The position numbers were made by a program, and so were the translations under genes. The notes below the pieces were generated by a model, which was not told where the DNA came from, did not search any database, and saw only the letters and a list, made by a program, of their open reading frames with translations. This document shows positions 8,205 to 16,624 of a stretch of 64,000 nt of DNA, piece after piece; positions within the stretch are counted from its first letter, which is position 1, and each line of letters begins with the position of its first letter. This stretch comes from an uncultured Oscillospiraceae bacterium (GTDB lineage Bacteria > Bacillota > Clostridia > Oscillospirales > Acutalibacteraceae). Where the stretch lies: NCBI GenBank assembly GCA_900539165.1, contig UQAZ01000004.1:50121-114120 (forward strand), written 5' to 3'.

Positions 8205-9445
8205 TATCTGACTTGTCCGTTTCCATAAATTAAATATTTTGTTGAAGTGAGCTGTTCAAGTCCCATAGGGCCTCTTGCATGAAGCTTTTGAGTTGAAATT
8301 CCAATCTCTGCACCCAAGCCGAACTCGCCGCCGTCGGTAAATCGGGTTGAGGCATTAACATAAACCGAGGAGGAGTCAATGCACTTGAGAAATTTCTCTG
8401 CATTTTCGTCATTATTTGTGATAATCGCCTCGCTGTGACCTGTCGAATGTTCGTTGATATGCTCAATAGCCTCGTCCAAAGAATCAACCGTTTTCACGCT
8501 GATTATATAGTCCAAATACTCGGTATAAAAGTCTTCCTCTGTGGCAGGAGAAACCAAGGAGTAAGCCTGACAGGCGCGCTCGTCACCACGAATTTCAACA
8601 TTCTTTTCTTTAAGTTTCTTTGCAATAACAGGCAATGCTTTATCAATTATTTTTGAATTAATAACAAGGCTTTCGCAAGCATTACAAACGGAAATTCTCT
8701 GCGTTTTTGCATTGAAAATAATTTCGGCAGCCATATCAATATCGGCGGAATCGTCAACATAAATGTGACAATTACCCGAGCCGGTTTCAATTACAGGTAC
8801 GGTAGAATTATTTACAACAGCCTTAATAAGTCCCTTACCGCCTCGTGGAATAAGGCAGTCGAGATACTCATTCATATTCATCATATCATTAGCGGACTGA
8901 CGGGATACATCATGCACAAGCTGAATAACATCTCTCGGAAAGCCCACACTTTCTACTGCATCACGCATTATTTCGCTGAGTGCGGTGTTTGAATTAATGG
9001 CTTCCTTACCGCCTCTTAGAAGCACGGAATTAGAGCTTTTAAGGCAGAGTGCCGCAGCATCAACCGTTACATTAGGTCTTGCCTCAAAAATAATGCCTAT
9101 CACACCGATTGGCACGGTAATCTTTTTTATATCAAGTCCGTTATCCTTTTTATAATCGCTGATAACCTTACCGCAGGGGTCGTCAAGAGACGCAACCTGT
9201 CTAACTCCGTCTGCGATTGCTTTTATTCTCTCTTCATTAAGCATAAGCCTGTCAATCAAGCCGTCCGAAAGACCTGCCTGCTTGCCGTTAAGCAAGTCAA
9301 CAGCGTTTGATTTAATAACGAATTCTGAGTTTTTTTCGAGTGCATCGGCTATTGCAACAAGTGCTTCGTTCTTCTGCTCGGTAGTAACCTGCGACATAAA
9401 CGCCAAGGTTTTCTTTGCACATTTTCCCTGTTCCGATACTGTCAT
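8204..9445 (-). CDS. proA: Glutamate-5-semialdehyde dehydrogenase (gamma-glutamyl phosphate reductase)
   Basis: A 413-aa member of the aldehyde dehydrogenase superfamily that reduces gamma-glutamyl phosphate with NADPH, the second step of proline synthesis. Length matches the family. The catalytic cysteine lies in ISVCNACESL, and the FEARPNVTVDAA segment and GRGPMGLEQLT C-terminus are diagnostic. It starts 10 bp after proB, forming the classic proBA pair, and its stop overlaps the next gene by one base. A GGTGAT-type ribosome site lies before the ATG. Confidence 0.97.
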   Translation of the reverse strand: MTVSEQGKCAKKTLAFMSQVTTEQKNEALVAIADALEKNSEFVIKSNAVDLLNGKQAGLSDGLIDRLMLNEERIKAIADGVRQVASLDDPCGKVISDYKKDNGLDIKKITVPIGVIGIIFEARPNVTVDAAALCLKSSNSVLLRGGKEAINSNTALSEIMRDAVESVGFPRDVIQLVHDVSRQSANDMMNMNEYLDCLIPRGGKGLIKAVVNNSTVPVIETGSGNCHIYVDDSADIDMAAEIIFNAKTQRISVCNACESLVINSKIIDKALPVIAKKLKEKNVEIRGDERACQAYSLVSPATEEDFYTEYLDYIISVKTVDSLDEAIEHINEHSTGHSEAIITNNDENAEKFLKCIDSSSVYVNASTRFTDGGEFGLGAEIGISTQKLHARGPMGLEQLTSTKYLIYGNGQVR

Positions 9446-9454
9446 AATATCACC

Positions 9455-10222
9455 TCACGCAAGAAATTTAGTTCCCACATTCTCGCCGCCGAGAACATTA
9501 TAAATCTTTTTAGGCTCGGAGCCGTTCATAACCACAACAGGTATTCCTGCACCGGTGGCAATCTTAGCCGCCTTAACCTTTGTGGTAAAGCCTCCCGTTC
9601 CCTTTTCGCCGGCACCGCCTGCGCAAGCCTCAATTTCCTCTGTAATACTGTCAACAACGCTGATAAGCTTAGCGTCGGGGTTTTCGCTCGGGTTGCCGTC
9701 ATAAAGTCCGTCGGTATCGGTCAAAAGAATAAGAATATCCGCACCGATAAGCTCGGCAACGGTTGCGCTGAGGCAGTCGTTATCGCCGTTGAGAAGCTCC
9801 TCGATAGAAACGGAGTCGTTCTCGTTTACTACGGGAATTGAGCCGTATTCAAGAAGTTGATTGAATGTATTTGTCAAATGTTCCTTATTATCTGCATTTC
9901 TAAGGGCATCATATGTAAAGAGAAGCTGAGACACAACAACATCATATTCGCCGAAAAATTTATCGTATAAGAACATAAGCTCGCCCTGACCGACAGCCGC
10001 TGCCGCCTGCTTACCCTTAATGCTTTTAGGCTTTTCCCCAAGTCCCAAGCGTGAAGTGCCGATAGCGATTGCACCCGATGAGACGAGAATTACCTCGTGT
10101 CCCATATTATGCAAATCAGCAAGCACATTAACAAGGTCGCTTATTTTTGATATATTAGTTTTTCCTGTTTTATGAGTTAAGGTGGATGTTCCGACCTTAA
10201 CGACAATTCTTTTTCTCTTCAT
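9455..10222 (-). CDS. proB: Glutamate 5-kinase, short form without PUA domain
   Basis: A 255-aa amino-acid kinase that phosphorylates glutamate, the first and normally feedback-inhibited step of proline synthesis. The N-terminal VVKVGTSTLT, the SSGAIAIG loop and the NENDSVS region are characteristic. At 255 aa it lacks the C-terminal PUA domain present in the longer 360-370 aa enzymes. This is a known variant, and the ORF ends cleanly before the proA ribosome site. The promoter is at 10255-10283 (minus strand). Confidence 0.96.
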   Translation of the reverse strand: MKRKRIVVKVGTSTLTHKTGKTNISKISDLVNVLADLHNMGHEVILVSSGAIAIGTSRLGLGEKPKSIKGKQAAAAVGQGELMFLYDKFFGEYDVVVSQLLFTYDALRNADNKEHLTNTFNQLLEYGSIPVVNENDSVSIEELLNGDNDCLSATVAELIGADILILLTDTDGLYDGNPSENPDAKLISVVDSITEEIEACAGGAGEKGTGGFTTKVKAAKIATGAGIPVVVMNGSEPKKIYNVLGGENVGTKFLA

Positions 10223-10254
10223 AAGTATGCCGCCTAAATGTTATAATCTAAAAA

Positions 10255-10306
10255 ATTATAACACAATAATTATAATCTTGCAATTAAAATGATGTATTTT
10301 TAGATA
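10255..10306. promoter_or_regulatory. Divergent promoters sharing one palindromic -35 hexamer
   Basis: The self-complementary TTGCAA at 10278-10283 has a perfect TATAAT 17 bp away on the minus strand (10260-10255, proB). It also has TAGATA 17 bp away on the plus strand (10301-10306, YpeB-like gene). Both spacers are exactly 17 bp, so the two polymerases would compete for one -35 box. Confidence 0.6.
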
Positions 10307-10351
10307 AATATTGCAAACAATAAGGCAAACAAATACTTTGGAGGAAATAAA

Positions 10352-11680
10352 ATGGCAAAAAGAGCGTACATCAGGATTGTTTCATATCTTACCCTTGCGC
10401 TGACAATCATCATAGCGTCGGCGATTATCAGCGGTAATTCAGCCAGGGCATACAAAAACGAGCTTGAGATTTCATATCAGCAAAGTCTTTCCGAATTAAA
10501 CGAATGTCTTAACCAAATCGACACGAATATTACAAAGAGCCTGTATTCAAGCTCTTACGGTGAAATTTACGATTTAAGCAGAGACCTGTATGCGGTTTGC
10601 AGTACAGCAAAAAACGCAATGAGCAGACTGCCTGTGTCTCAGCTCGAATTGAACAACGCATACAAATTTTTAACGCAATGCTCTGATTATGCCCAATACA
10701 TCGGCAAAAGAGTTGAAAAGGGCGAAAGCATTACGGACGAGGAACACGAAGGTTTGAAAACGCTTCTCGGCTATGCGCAAAAATTCAGCGAGCGTACAAA
10801 TGAAATGATTGCAACGGTGAACGCAGGTGCAAAAATCACAAACAATCAGGTAAAAGGCTCTGGCGAAATAAATGTAACTGCTCTGTCAAACAACTTTTCG
10901 ACAGGCGCAAAGACCTTTGACGACTTCCCCACTCTGATATACGACGGTCCGTTCTCCGACCAAGTGCTAAACAGAAATTCAAGGCTTGTATCGGAAAGCG
11001 AGGTCTACACCAAAGAGGAATGCCGTGAGATTGCGGCAAAGGCACTTAACACGAATATAAACGCAATAAATTACGAGACCGACGACAAATCAAAAATTCC
11101 CTGCTACACCTTCAAGTGCGGCAGATACACCGTACTGATTACAAAGCAGGGCGGATATATAAAAGAAATTATTTATTCGGGATTGATTTCCTCCTCGGGA
11201 ATTTCGCAAGAGAATGCCTGCAATTTGGCAACGACTGCACTAAAGGAGCTGGGTTACGGCGATATGGAGGTGTGCTATTACTCAACGCAAGGCAACATCT
11301 GCACCGTAAACTGTGCTTACTCAAAGGACGGTGTGCGATATTACGGCGACCTAATCAAGATAGGCATTTCTATGGCTGACGGAGAAGTTGTAACGCTCGA
11401 CGCAAGCACCTATTTAACAAATCATTATAATCGAGAAAAGCAGAAAATCACACTCAGCGAGGACGAGGCAAGGGCAAGAGTTTCAAAATATTTAACGATT
11501 GAAGGCTCAAGAATTTGCACAATTCCCAAGGAAAGCGGAAACGAGGTGCAATGCTATGAATTTACTTGCAAGAGCAAGGACACTGGCGAAAATGCCCTCG
11601 TTTATATAAACTGCGACAACGGCTTTGAGGAAGACATTATGATTATGCTTCAAAGCGATAACGGCACAATGGTAAAATAA
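10352..11680 (+). CDS. ypeB: YpeB-like germination protein (PepSY repeats)
   Basis: A 442-aa protein, about the length of Bacillus YpeB. It has one N-terminal transmembrane helix (about 8-28), a helical region with Leu/Tyr-rich heptads (about 35-160), and then tandem PepSY-like modules at about 215-435 (ECREIAAKAL, NACNLATTAL, DEARARVSKYL motifs). In Bacillus, YpeB is needed to place and stabilise the cortex-lytic enzyme SleB in the spore inner membrane. No sleB gene is adjacent here, which is unusual since the two are normally an operon. A GGAGG site precedes the ATG. It implies spore formation, although the -35 and -10 seen upstream are sigma-A-like rather than an obvious sigma-G promoter. 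Confidence 0.8.
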   Translation: MAKRAYIRIVSYLTLALTIIIASAIISGNSARAYKNELEISYQQSLSELNECLNQIDTNITKSLYSSSYGEIYDLSRDLYAVCSTAKNAMSRLPVSQLELNNAYKFLTQCSDYAQYIGKRVEKGESITDEEHEGLKTLLGYAQKFSERTNEMIATVNAGAKITNNQVKGSGEINVTALSNNFSTGAKTFDDFPTLIYDGPFSDQVLNRNSRLVSESEVYTKEECREIAAKALNTNINAINYETDDKSKIPCYTFKCGRYTVLITKQGGYIKEIIYSGLISSSGISQENACNLATTALKELGYGDMEVCYYSTQGNICTVNCAYSKDGVRYYGDLIKIGISMADGEVVTLDASTYLTNHYNREKQKITLSEDEARARVSKYLTIEGSRICTIPKESGNEVQCYEFTCKSKDTGENALVYINCDNGFEEDIMIMLQSDNGTMVK

Positions 11681-11732
11681 ATGAATAATTTTTAATTTGT
11701 ATGCAAACACTATCAGCGAAAGGATGATATTA

Positions 11733-12041
11733 ATGAAAAAAATTATAGCTTTTTTGCTTGCTGTAACAGCAATCATCGCTGTTTTTGCAGGCTGTGCAAG
11801 TAACAAAAACCAAAGTCAAAATGTTGTAACAACAACACAAGCCGCAACCAATGCGGAAACCGAGACGACAAAGCCTGTCGAGTCAAAGGCAAAAGAGGAT
11901 TTGTCAAAGGCAGGAGAAAATGTCAAGGACAAGGCAGACAAAGTAGGAGAGGACATCGGAGACGGTGTAAATGATGTTGCCGACGGCGTAGGCTCGGCAG
12001 TTGACAAAGCCGGCGACGCAGTAAAGGACGCAATAGATTAA
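11733..12041 (+). CDS. Small secreted lipoprotein with a Lys/Asp-rich helical repeat
   Basis: The ATG at 11733 is preferred over the upstream ATG at 11697 because it follows AAAGGATG and begins a clean lipoprotein signal peptide (MKKIIAFLLAV, lipobox FAGC, acylated Cys at about residue 20). The mature part of about 80 aa has a Thr-rich linker and then repeats of the type KAGENVKDKADKVGEDIGD. These resemble the amphipathic helical repeats of LEA-like or CsbD-like stress proteins. It lies 50 bp after the YpeB-like gene and ends at a bidirectional terminator. Function is unknown. Confidence 0.7.
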   Translation: MKKIIAFLLAVTAIIAVFAGCASNKNQSQNVVTTTQAATNAETETTKPVESKAKEDLSKAGENVKDKADKVGEDIGDGVNDVADGVGSAVDKAGDAVKDAID

Positions 12042-12062
12042 AACAACAAAGTAATTTATATT

Positions 12063-12099
12063 AAAAACCCTGCTCCGGATTTCGCCGAAACAGGGTTTT
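12063..12099. terminator. Bidirectional terminator between lipoprotein gene and pheT
   Basis: AAAACCCTG and CAGGGTTTT arms flank an 18-nt loop. It has T-rich ends on both strands and serves the convergent genes. A second short hairpin (AAGCACT/AGTGCTT, about 12111-12129) lies nearer to pheT. Confidence 0.75.
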
Positions 12100-12143
12100 C
12101 TGTAATTTCAAGCACTAAAAACAGTGCTTATTTATTTTTGAAA

Positions 12144-14510
12144 TTATTGCTTGAGGTCTATTCCTTTTTCCTTGAGGGTTGCGATAATCTTATCTGTAAC
12201 CTCGGTTACTTCTTCCTTAGTGAGTGTTCTTTCGGGATGAGCAAACACAATTCGGGTAGTGATAGACTTACTTCCGTCATTTTCATCCTCATAAATGTCG
12301 GTTACATAAACATTTTTAACAAGCGGACTTTTTGCCTCTGCAATAGCTATTGCGATTGGGGCAAAGGTCTTTGAAATAAACGAAAGGTCAATTTCCATTT
12401 CAGGGAATCTTGACGGCTCAATATACTGAATGGAAGCATTTTCGATATTTGCAAAAGCTTCTACATCAATTTCAGCATATACTATTGACGCCTTTTTATC
12501 AATCTTCTTTTGAACGGTAGGATAAACGATACCGATTTCGCCGATTTCCACACCGTCGCAGAAAACTCTGTTAAGATTAACCGGGTGCTGATAAGGATAT
12601 TCTGCCTGCTTAGCCTCAAAGGTAAGAGTCTTATGCTTAATATCATCCGACATAATCTCCAAAATATCACGAAGCTTATAGAAAAGCACAGATACCGGAG
12701 CAATCTTGCTGAAAAGAGTAATAGCAAGCTTTTTCTTTTCGATACAGTTATTGTTTTCGTCAAGACCTGTTACAACTCTGCCGATTTCAAAGATACCGAA
12801 GCGAAGCGCAAAGGAAGTATTGCTCTTAACCTGACAAAGCTGTGTAGGAATCATAGAACGACGAATTGTCTCGATATTAGGGTTTGTTGCTCCGTCAAGC
12901 TTAATAACACCGTCTGCATCCAAACCGATAGCTTTAAGCTCGTCATAATAAGACCAAACATAAGAATGAAGTTCATGAAGTGAAAATCTCTTAACAAGCA
13001 AGTCCTTTATTCTGTCCTCAACTGTCTTTTCAACATCGGGGCGAACAGGATAAAGAGGTGCAACAGCGGTATGAACATCAAAATTATCATAGCCGTAAAT
13101 ACGGGTGATTTCCTCGATAATATCGGCTTTCATTGTTACATCCTTAGTTGCTCTCCACGACGGAACATCAACAGTGAATTCGTCATTATCAACGCAAGCC
13201 TTAAATCCGAGAGAGGTCAAGGTCTTAATAATTGTATCATTTGAAATATCAATACCGGTATATTTATCAACAAACGACTTATTAAAGCTAAGCTCAACCT
13301 TATCATAATGGTAAGCATAGTCATCGCTGAGAGAAGAAACAACGGTGGCACCGCTGTCATATTTTTGCAAAAGATTAACAAATCTTGCAATAGCGGTAAC
13401 GGTCATTTCAGGGTCAAGGCACTTTTCATATCTCATAGAAGCGTCTGTTCTGTGAGAAAGGCGAACGGTTGACTTACGGATTGAAGCAGCGTCAAAGGTT
13501 GCCGATTCAAGAGTAAGGGTGGTTGTATCATCAACGATTTCGCTGTCAAGACCGCCCATAATACCTGCGATTGCAACAGGTGTGTTATCGTTGCAAATCA
13601 TAAGGGTATTTTCGTCTATATTTCTCTCAACACCGTCAAGTGTTTGGAAAGTAAACGGAGTGTCAAAACGCTTAATTCTGATTTTTTCAACCTTACGGCT
13701 GTCGAATGCGTGCATAGGCTGACCCATTTCAAGCATAAGATAATTTGTAAGGTCTGTAAGGAAATTAATGCCCCTCATTCCGCAATAATAAAGGCGGATA
13801 CGCATATCAACAGGAGAAACCGTACGCTTAATCCCCTCAAGCTGCATACACGAATATCTTTGGCAAAGAGGGTCCTCAATTTTCATATCAACCTTAGGAA
13901 GGTTATCATATTTTGAAAGGTCTGTTGTTTCAAGCGGTTTTAGTTCTCTGCCCGAAAGCGCGGCAAATTCTCTTGCAATTCCGTAATGTCCCCAAAGGTC
14001 GGGACGGTTTGTAAGCGATTTATTATCAACCTCAAAAACAATATCGTCAATAGCGTAAATACTCTTGAGGTCTGTACCGTTTGCAACATCGTCGGTAATT
14101 TCCATAATACCGCTGTTATCGTCGGAAATGCCGATTTCCTTTTCGGAGCAGCACATACCGTTTGAAATATAGCCTGCAAGCTTACGAGGTGCGATTTCTA
14201 TATCACCGATTTTTGCACCGAGCTTTGCAAACGCTGTTTTCATACCCACTCTGACATTAGGTGCGCCGCACACAACATCTGTGAGTTCACTTTCGCCGAT
14301 GTCAACCTTCAAAAGATGAAGCTTCTTTGACTCCGGATGCTCCTCAACAGACTTAATTTCTGCAACAACTATTCCGGAAATATCGCTGCCCTTGAAGAAA
14401 ATGTCGTTTTCAACCTCTGCTGTGGAGAGCGAAAACTGATTGATTAATTTAAGCTTATCGAGTCCCGACAAATCAACAAAATCGGAAATCCAATTCATAG
14501 ATAAAAACAT
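12144..14510 (-). CDS. pheT: Phenylalanyl-tRNA synthetase beta subunit
   Basis: A 788-aa protein with the expected domain order. It has an N-terminal tRNA-binding EMAP-like domain (about 40-150, VVAEIKSVEEHPESKKLHLLKVD), a B3/B4 editing region, a B5 domain, a core and a C-terminal anticodon-binding FDX-ACB domain (SRFPEMEIDLSFI near 695). With PheS it forms the alpha2-beta2 enzyme that charges tRNA-Phe. It lies 17 bp downstream of pheS under the same T-box leader. Confidence 0.97.
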   Translation of the reverse strand: MFLSMNWISDFVDLSGLDKLKLINQFSLSTAEVENDIFFKGSDISGIVVAEIKSVEEHPESKKLHLLKVDIGESELTDVVCGAPNVRVGMKTAFAKLGAKIGDIEIAPRKLAGYISNGMCCSEKEIGISDDNSGIMEITDDVANGTDLKSIYAIDDIVFEVDNKSLTNRPDLWGHYGIAREFAALSGRELKPLETTDLSKYDNLPKVDMKIEDPLCQRYSCMQLEGIKRTVSPVDMRIRLYYCGMRGINFLTDLTNYLMLEMGQPMHAFDSRKVEKIRIKRFDTPFTFQTLDGVERNIDENTLMICNDNTPVAIAGIMGGLDSEIVDDTTTLTLESATFDAASIRKSTVRLSHRTDASMRYEKCLDPEMTVTAIARFVNLLQKYDSGATVVSSLSDDYAYHYDKVELSFNKSFVDKYTGIDISNDTIIKTLTSLGFKACVDNDEFTVDVPSWRATKDVTMKADIIEEITRIYGYDNFDVHTAVAPLYPVRPDVEKTVEDRIKDLLVKRFSLHELHSYVWSYYDELKAIGLDADGVIKLDGATNPNIETIRRSMIPTQLCQVKSNTSFALRFGIFEIGRVVTGLDENNNCIEKKKLAITLFSKIAPVSVLFYKLRDILEIMSDDIKHKTLTFEAKQAEYPYQHPVNLNRVFCDGVEIGEIGIVYPTVQKKIDKKASIVYAEIDVEAFANIENASIQYIEPSRFPEMEIDLSFISKTFAPIAIAIAEAKSPLVKNVYVTDIYEDENDGSKSITTRIVFAHPERTLTKEEVTEVTDKIIATLKEKGIDLKQ

Positions 14511-14527
14511 AATGTCACTCCCCTTTC

Positions 14528-15580
14528 TTACTCGTCATCGGTGAACTGGCACATAGCCTTGAGGCTTCCGCCGTTCAAATCACGAATATCTTTAATGCCG
14601 TATTTCATCATAACAAGTCTTGTAAGACCTAAGCCGAACGCAAAGCCGGTGTACTCATCAGGGTCAATTCCGCCCATACGAAGCACCTCAGGGTGAATCA
14701 TACCGCAAGGGCAAAGCTCAAGCCACCCGCTGTGCTTACAGCTTGGGCATCCGTCACCGCCACAGATAAGGCAGCTTATATCAAGCTCAAAGCCCGGCTC
14801 AACGAATGGGAAGAAGCCCGGACGAAGTCTGACCTTAATATCCTTTTGGAACACCTCGGAAAGCATTGTTTTCATAAAATAGATAAGGTTTGAAATAGAA
14901 ATATCCTTACCGACCATCATACCCTCCATTTGGAAGAAGGTATTTTCGTGGCAGGCATCGGTTGCTTCATTTCTAAAGCACCTGCCCGGGAATATAGCTT
15001 TAATCGGGGTGCCGTCATTAATGAGCGCATCCTTATACTTTCTCAAAATTGCATTTTGTGCGGCAGAGGTCTGTGACTTCAAAAGCTGACCGTTTGTAAG
15101 ATAATAGGTATCCTGCATATCTCTTGCAGGGTGATCCTTAGGCACATTAACCGACTCGAAGCACTCATAGTCGGAAACAACCTCAGGATAATCCTCAACG
15201 GTAAAGCCCATTGACTTAAATATCTGCTCACACTGTCTTTGAACGATTGTAACAGGGTGATAAGAGCCTCTGTTAAGATTTGCGGGCAAAGACAAATCAA
15301 GCTGTGGCATAAGCTCGATTTCCTTTTGAACTTCAAGCTCTTTCATTTCTTGTGTCTTTTCGGAAATACGATTTGCAACGGCTGTCTTTAACTCGTTAAT
15401 CATTTGACCGAAAGCCTTTTTATCCTCAACGGAAAGTTCCTTCATACCCTTGAGCAAATCGGTAACGCTTCCCTTTTTGCCGAGATAAGCAACCCTTATG
15501 CTTTCAAGCTCGGACAAGTCCTTGATGTCCTTGAGTTCGTTTTCAAACGCTTCTCTCAGACCTTTAATCTTCTGTTCCAT
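14528..15580 (-). CDS. pheS: Phenylalanyl-tRNA synthetase alpha subunit
   Basis: The class II catalytic subunit. The ATG at 15580 (MEQKIKGL) is chosen because it follows GGAGGAAATT, whereas the longer frame starting at 15601 has no ribosome site. That gives 350 aa, the usual size. Visible motifs are motif 2 FPGRCFRNEATDACHENTFFQMEG and the C-terminal motif 3 GFAFGLGLTRLVM. The insert CLICGGDGCPSCKHSGW holds four cysteines, arranged like the zinc-ribbon-like insert of some clostridial PheS proteins. Expression is controlled by the T-box directly upstream. Confidence 0.97.
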   Translation of the reverse strand: MEQKIKGLREAFENELKDIKDLSELESIRVAYLGKKGSVTDLLKGMKELSVEDKKAFGQMINELKTAVANRISEKTQEMKELEVQKEIELMPQLDLSLPANLNRGSYHPVTIVQRQCEQIFKSMGFTVEDYPEVVSDYECFESVNVPKDHPARDMQDTYYLTNGQLLKSQTSAAQNAILRKYKDALINDGTPIKAIFPGRCFRNEATDACHENTFFQMEGMMVGKDISISNLIYFMKTMLSEVFQKDIKVRLRPGFFPFVEPGFELDISCLICGGDGCPSCKHSGWLELCPCGMIHPEVLRMGGIDPDEYTGFAFGLGLTRLVMMKYGIKDIRDLNGGSLKAMCQFTDDE

Positions 15581-15607
15581 AATTTCCTCCGTTTCGGGCA
15601 AAGCCCG

Positions 15608-15850
15608 ACATAATAAAAAAACGCCTCAATAAATGAGACGAAAATTTCCGTGGTACCACTCAAATTGTATGCACTGTGACATACCTCTTTAACCTTTAAC
15701 GCAGGCGTACGCTTTGCTTACTTTCTCGCAAAGAGGCTGGGCAGGCTGAAATTCAAAGCCACGACACCGTATGCTCGCACCAAACGCACACTCTCTGAAG
15801 ATAAAACGCAACTTCTACTTACACCGCTTCACTGCCATTGATATTAAATT
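15608..15850 (-). ncRNA. T-box leader (tRNA-Phe sensing) of pheST
   Basis: On the minus strand the leader ends with the T-box core GAGTGGTACCACGG (15660-15647). A terminator hairpin follows (15634-15640 with 15622-15628) with a T run over 15621-15614. Upstream, a Stem I-like region contains AGAGAG and GGTGCGAGC elements. A TTC triplet (Phe) lies in the expected specifier position within GAATTTCAGCC (about 15745-15755). Uncharged tRNA-Phe should stabilise the antiterminator and allow pheST transcription. The leader is complete and its promoter immediately precedes it. Confidence 0.9.
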
Positions 15851-15857
15851 CGACTAA

Positions 15858-15886
15858 ATTATAACCCGAAAAAGCAATTAAGTCAA
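15858..15886 (-). promoter_or_regulatory. Sigma-A promoter of pheST
   Basis: On the minus strand TTGACT (15886-15881), a 17-bp spacer and TATAAT (15863-15858). Confidence 0.75.
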
Positions 15887-15936
15887 GTTTTTAGCACCCC
15901 TTTTTAGCACCCAATTGACAAAAATTAAAAAAAGTA

Positions 15937-15965
15937 TTGAAATTACACATAAAAATGTATATAAT
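15937..15965 (+). promoter_or_regulatory. Sigma-A promoter of ireB
   Basis: TTGAAA (15937-15942), a 17-bp spacer and TATAAT (15960-15965), about 50 bp before the GTG start. Confidence 0.7.
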
Positions 15966-16018
15966 ATATCTTGATTTAACATATGATTAATAAGACTCGT
16001 TATGCGGAGGTGGATAAA

Positions 16019-16261
16019 GTGAAAGACAAGACTATGACATTTAGGATTGCGAACGACAACGAGGACATTATGAAAGAAACTCTCAGCAGCGTATATGATG
16101 CTCTTCAGGAAAAAGGCTATAATCCGATAAACCAAATAGTCGGCTACATTCTTTCCGAGGATCCGACATATATTACTACCCATAACAATGCAAGAAGCCT
16201 CATTCGTAAGATTGACCGTGACGAGCTGCTTGCAGAAATGGTTAAGTCATATCTCAAATAG
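16019..16261 (+). CDS. ireB: IreB-family regulatory phosphoprotein (DUF965)
   Basis: The strongest ribosome site, GGAGG at 16006-16010, is 8 nt before a GTG at 16019 that is in frame with a longer ORF opening at 15983. The GTG start gives 80 aa, close to the family length. The core EKGYNPINQIVGYILSEDP and HNNARSLIRKIDRDELL is near-invariant in IreB/YrzL proteins. In Enterococcus, IreB is phosphorylated by the Ser/Thr kinase IreK and controls cephalosporin tolerance. Neither a kinase nor the usual downstream ruvX/yqgF gene is nearby here. Confidence 0.92.
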   Translation: MKDKTMTFRIANDNEDIMKETLSSVYDALQEKGYNPINQIVGYILSEDPTYITTHNNARSLIRKIDRDELLAEMVKSYLK

Positions 16262-16281
16262 TTAGTAAGGGAGGGTTACCT

Positions 16282-16572
16282 TTGGCAGAAGAAAAATTTC
16301 TTGAATACAAAGGAAAGCCTTTGGTGAGATCGGGGGACACCATCTACTACGGAGACATTAACGATGCGTATGTAGTTGTTCTTACAGTAAAGCAAAGCGA
16401 AAAGTTAAAGGACATTACCTTGGCTAAGGATGTTACTATTCAGTTGCTTGCTACCGACGATACATTACCGCCGAAGGACAGAATTGTTAAAAAAAGCGAG
16501 AAGCAGGGATTATTTACCGCACTCGATTTGGGCGCAACTTGGCTTGAGCGCCAGCTAAAAAAAGAAGCATAA
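16282..16572 (+). CDS. Conserved-looking small protein of unknown function
   Basis: A 96-aa acidic/basic soluble protein starting at TTG (16282) with GGGAGG 8 nt upstream. It lies 20 bp after ireB and ends just before a perfect terminator, so it is co-transcribed with ireB. It contains YYGDINDAYVVVLTV and LLATDDTLPPKDRIVKKSEKQGL segments but no motif I recognise. It occupies the position where Clostridia usually carry ruvX. No function is proposed. Confidence 0.7.
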   Translation: MAEEKFLEYKGKPLVRSGDTIYYGDINDAYVVVLTVKQSEKLKDITLAKDVTIQLLATDDTLPPKDRIVKKSEKQGLFTALDLGATWLERQLKKEA

Positions 16573-16587
16573 GATGCAAAAGATTAA

Positions 16588-16616
16588 GAGACTTTGATTT
16601 GAAATCAAGGTCTCTT
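16588..16616 (+). terminator. Terminator of the ireB operon
   Basis: AGAGACTTTGATTT pairs with AAATCAAGGTCTCT with one G-U pair, followed by TTTTTT. Confidence 0.85.
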
Positions 16617-16624
16617 TTTTATAT

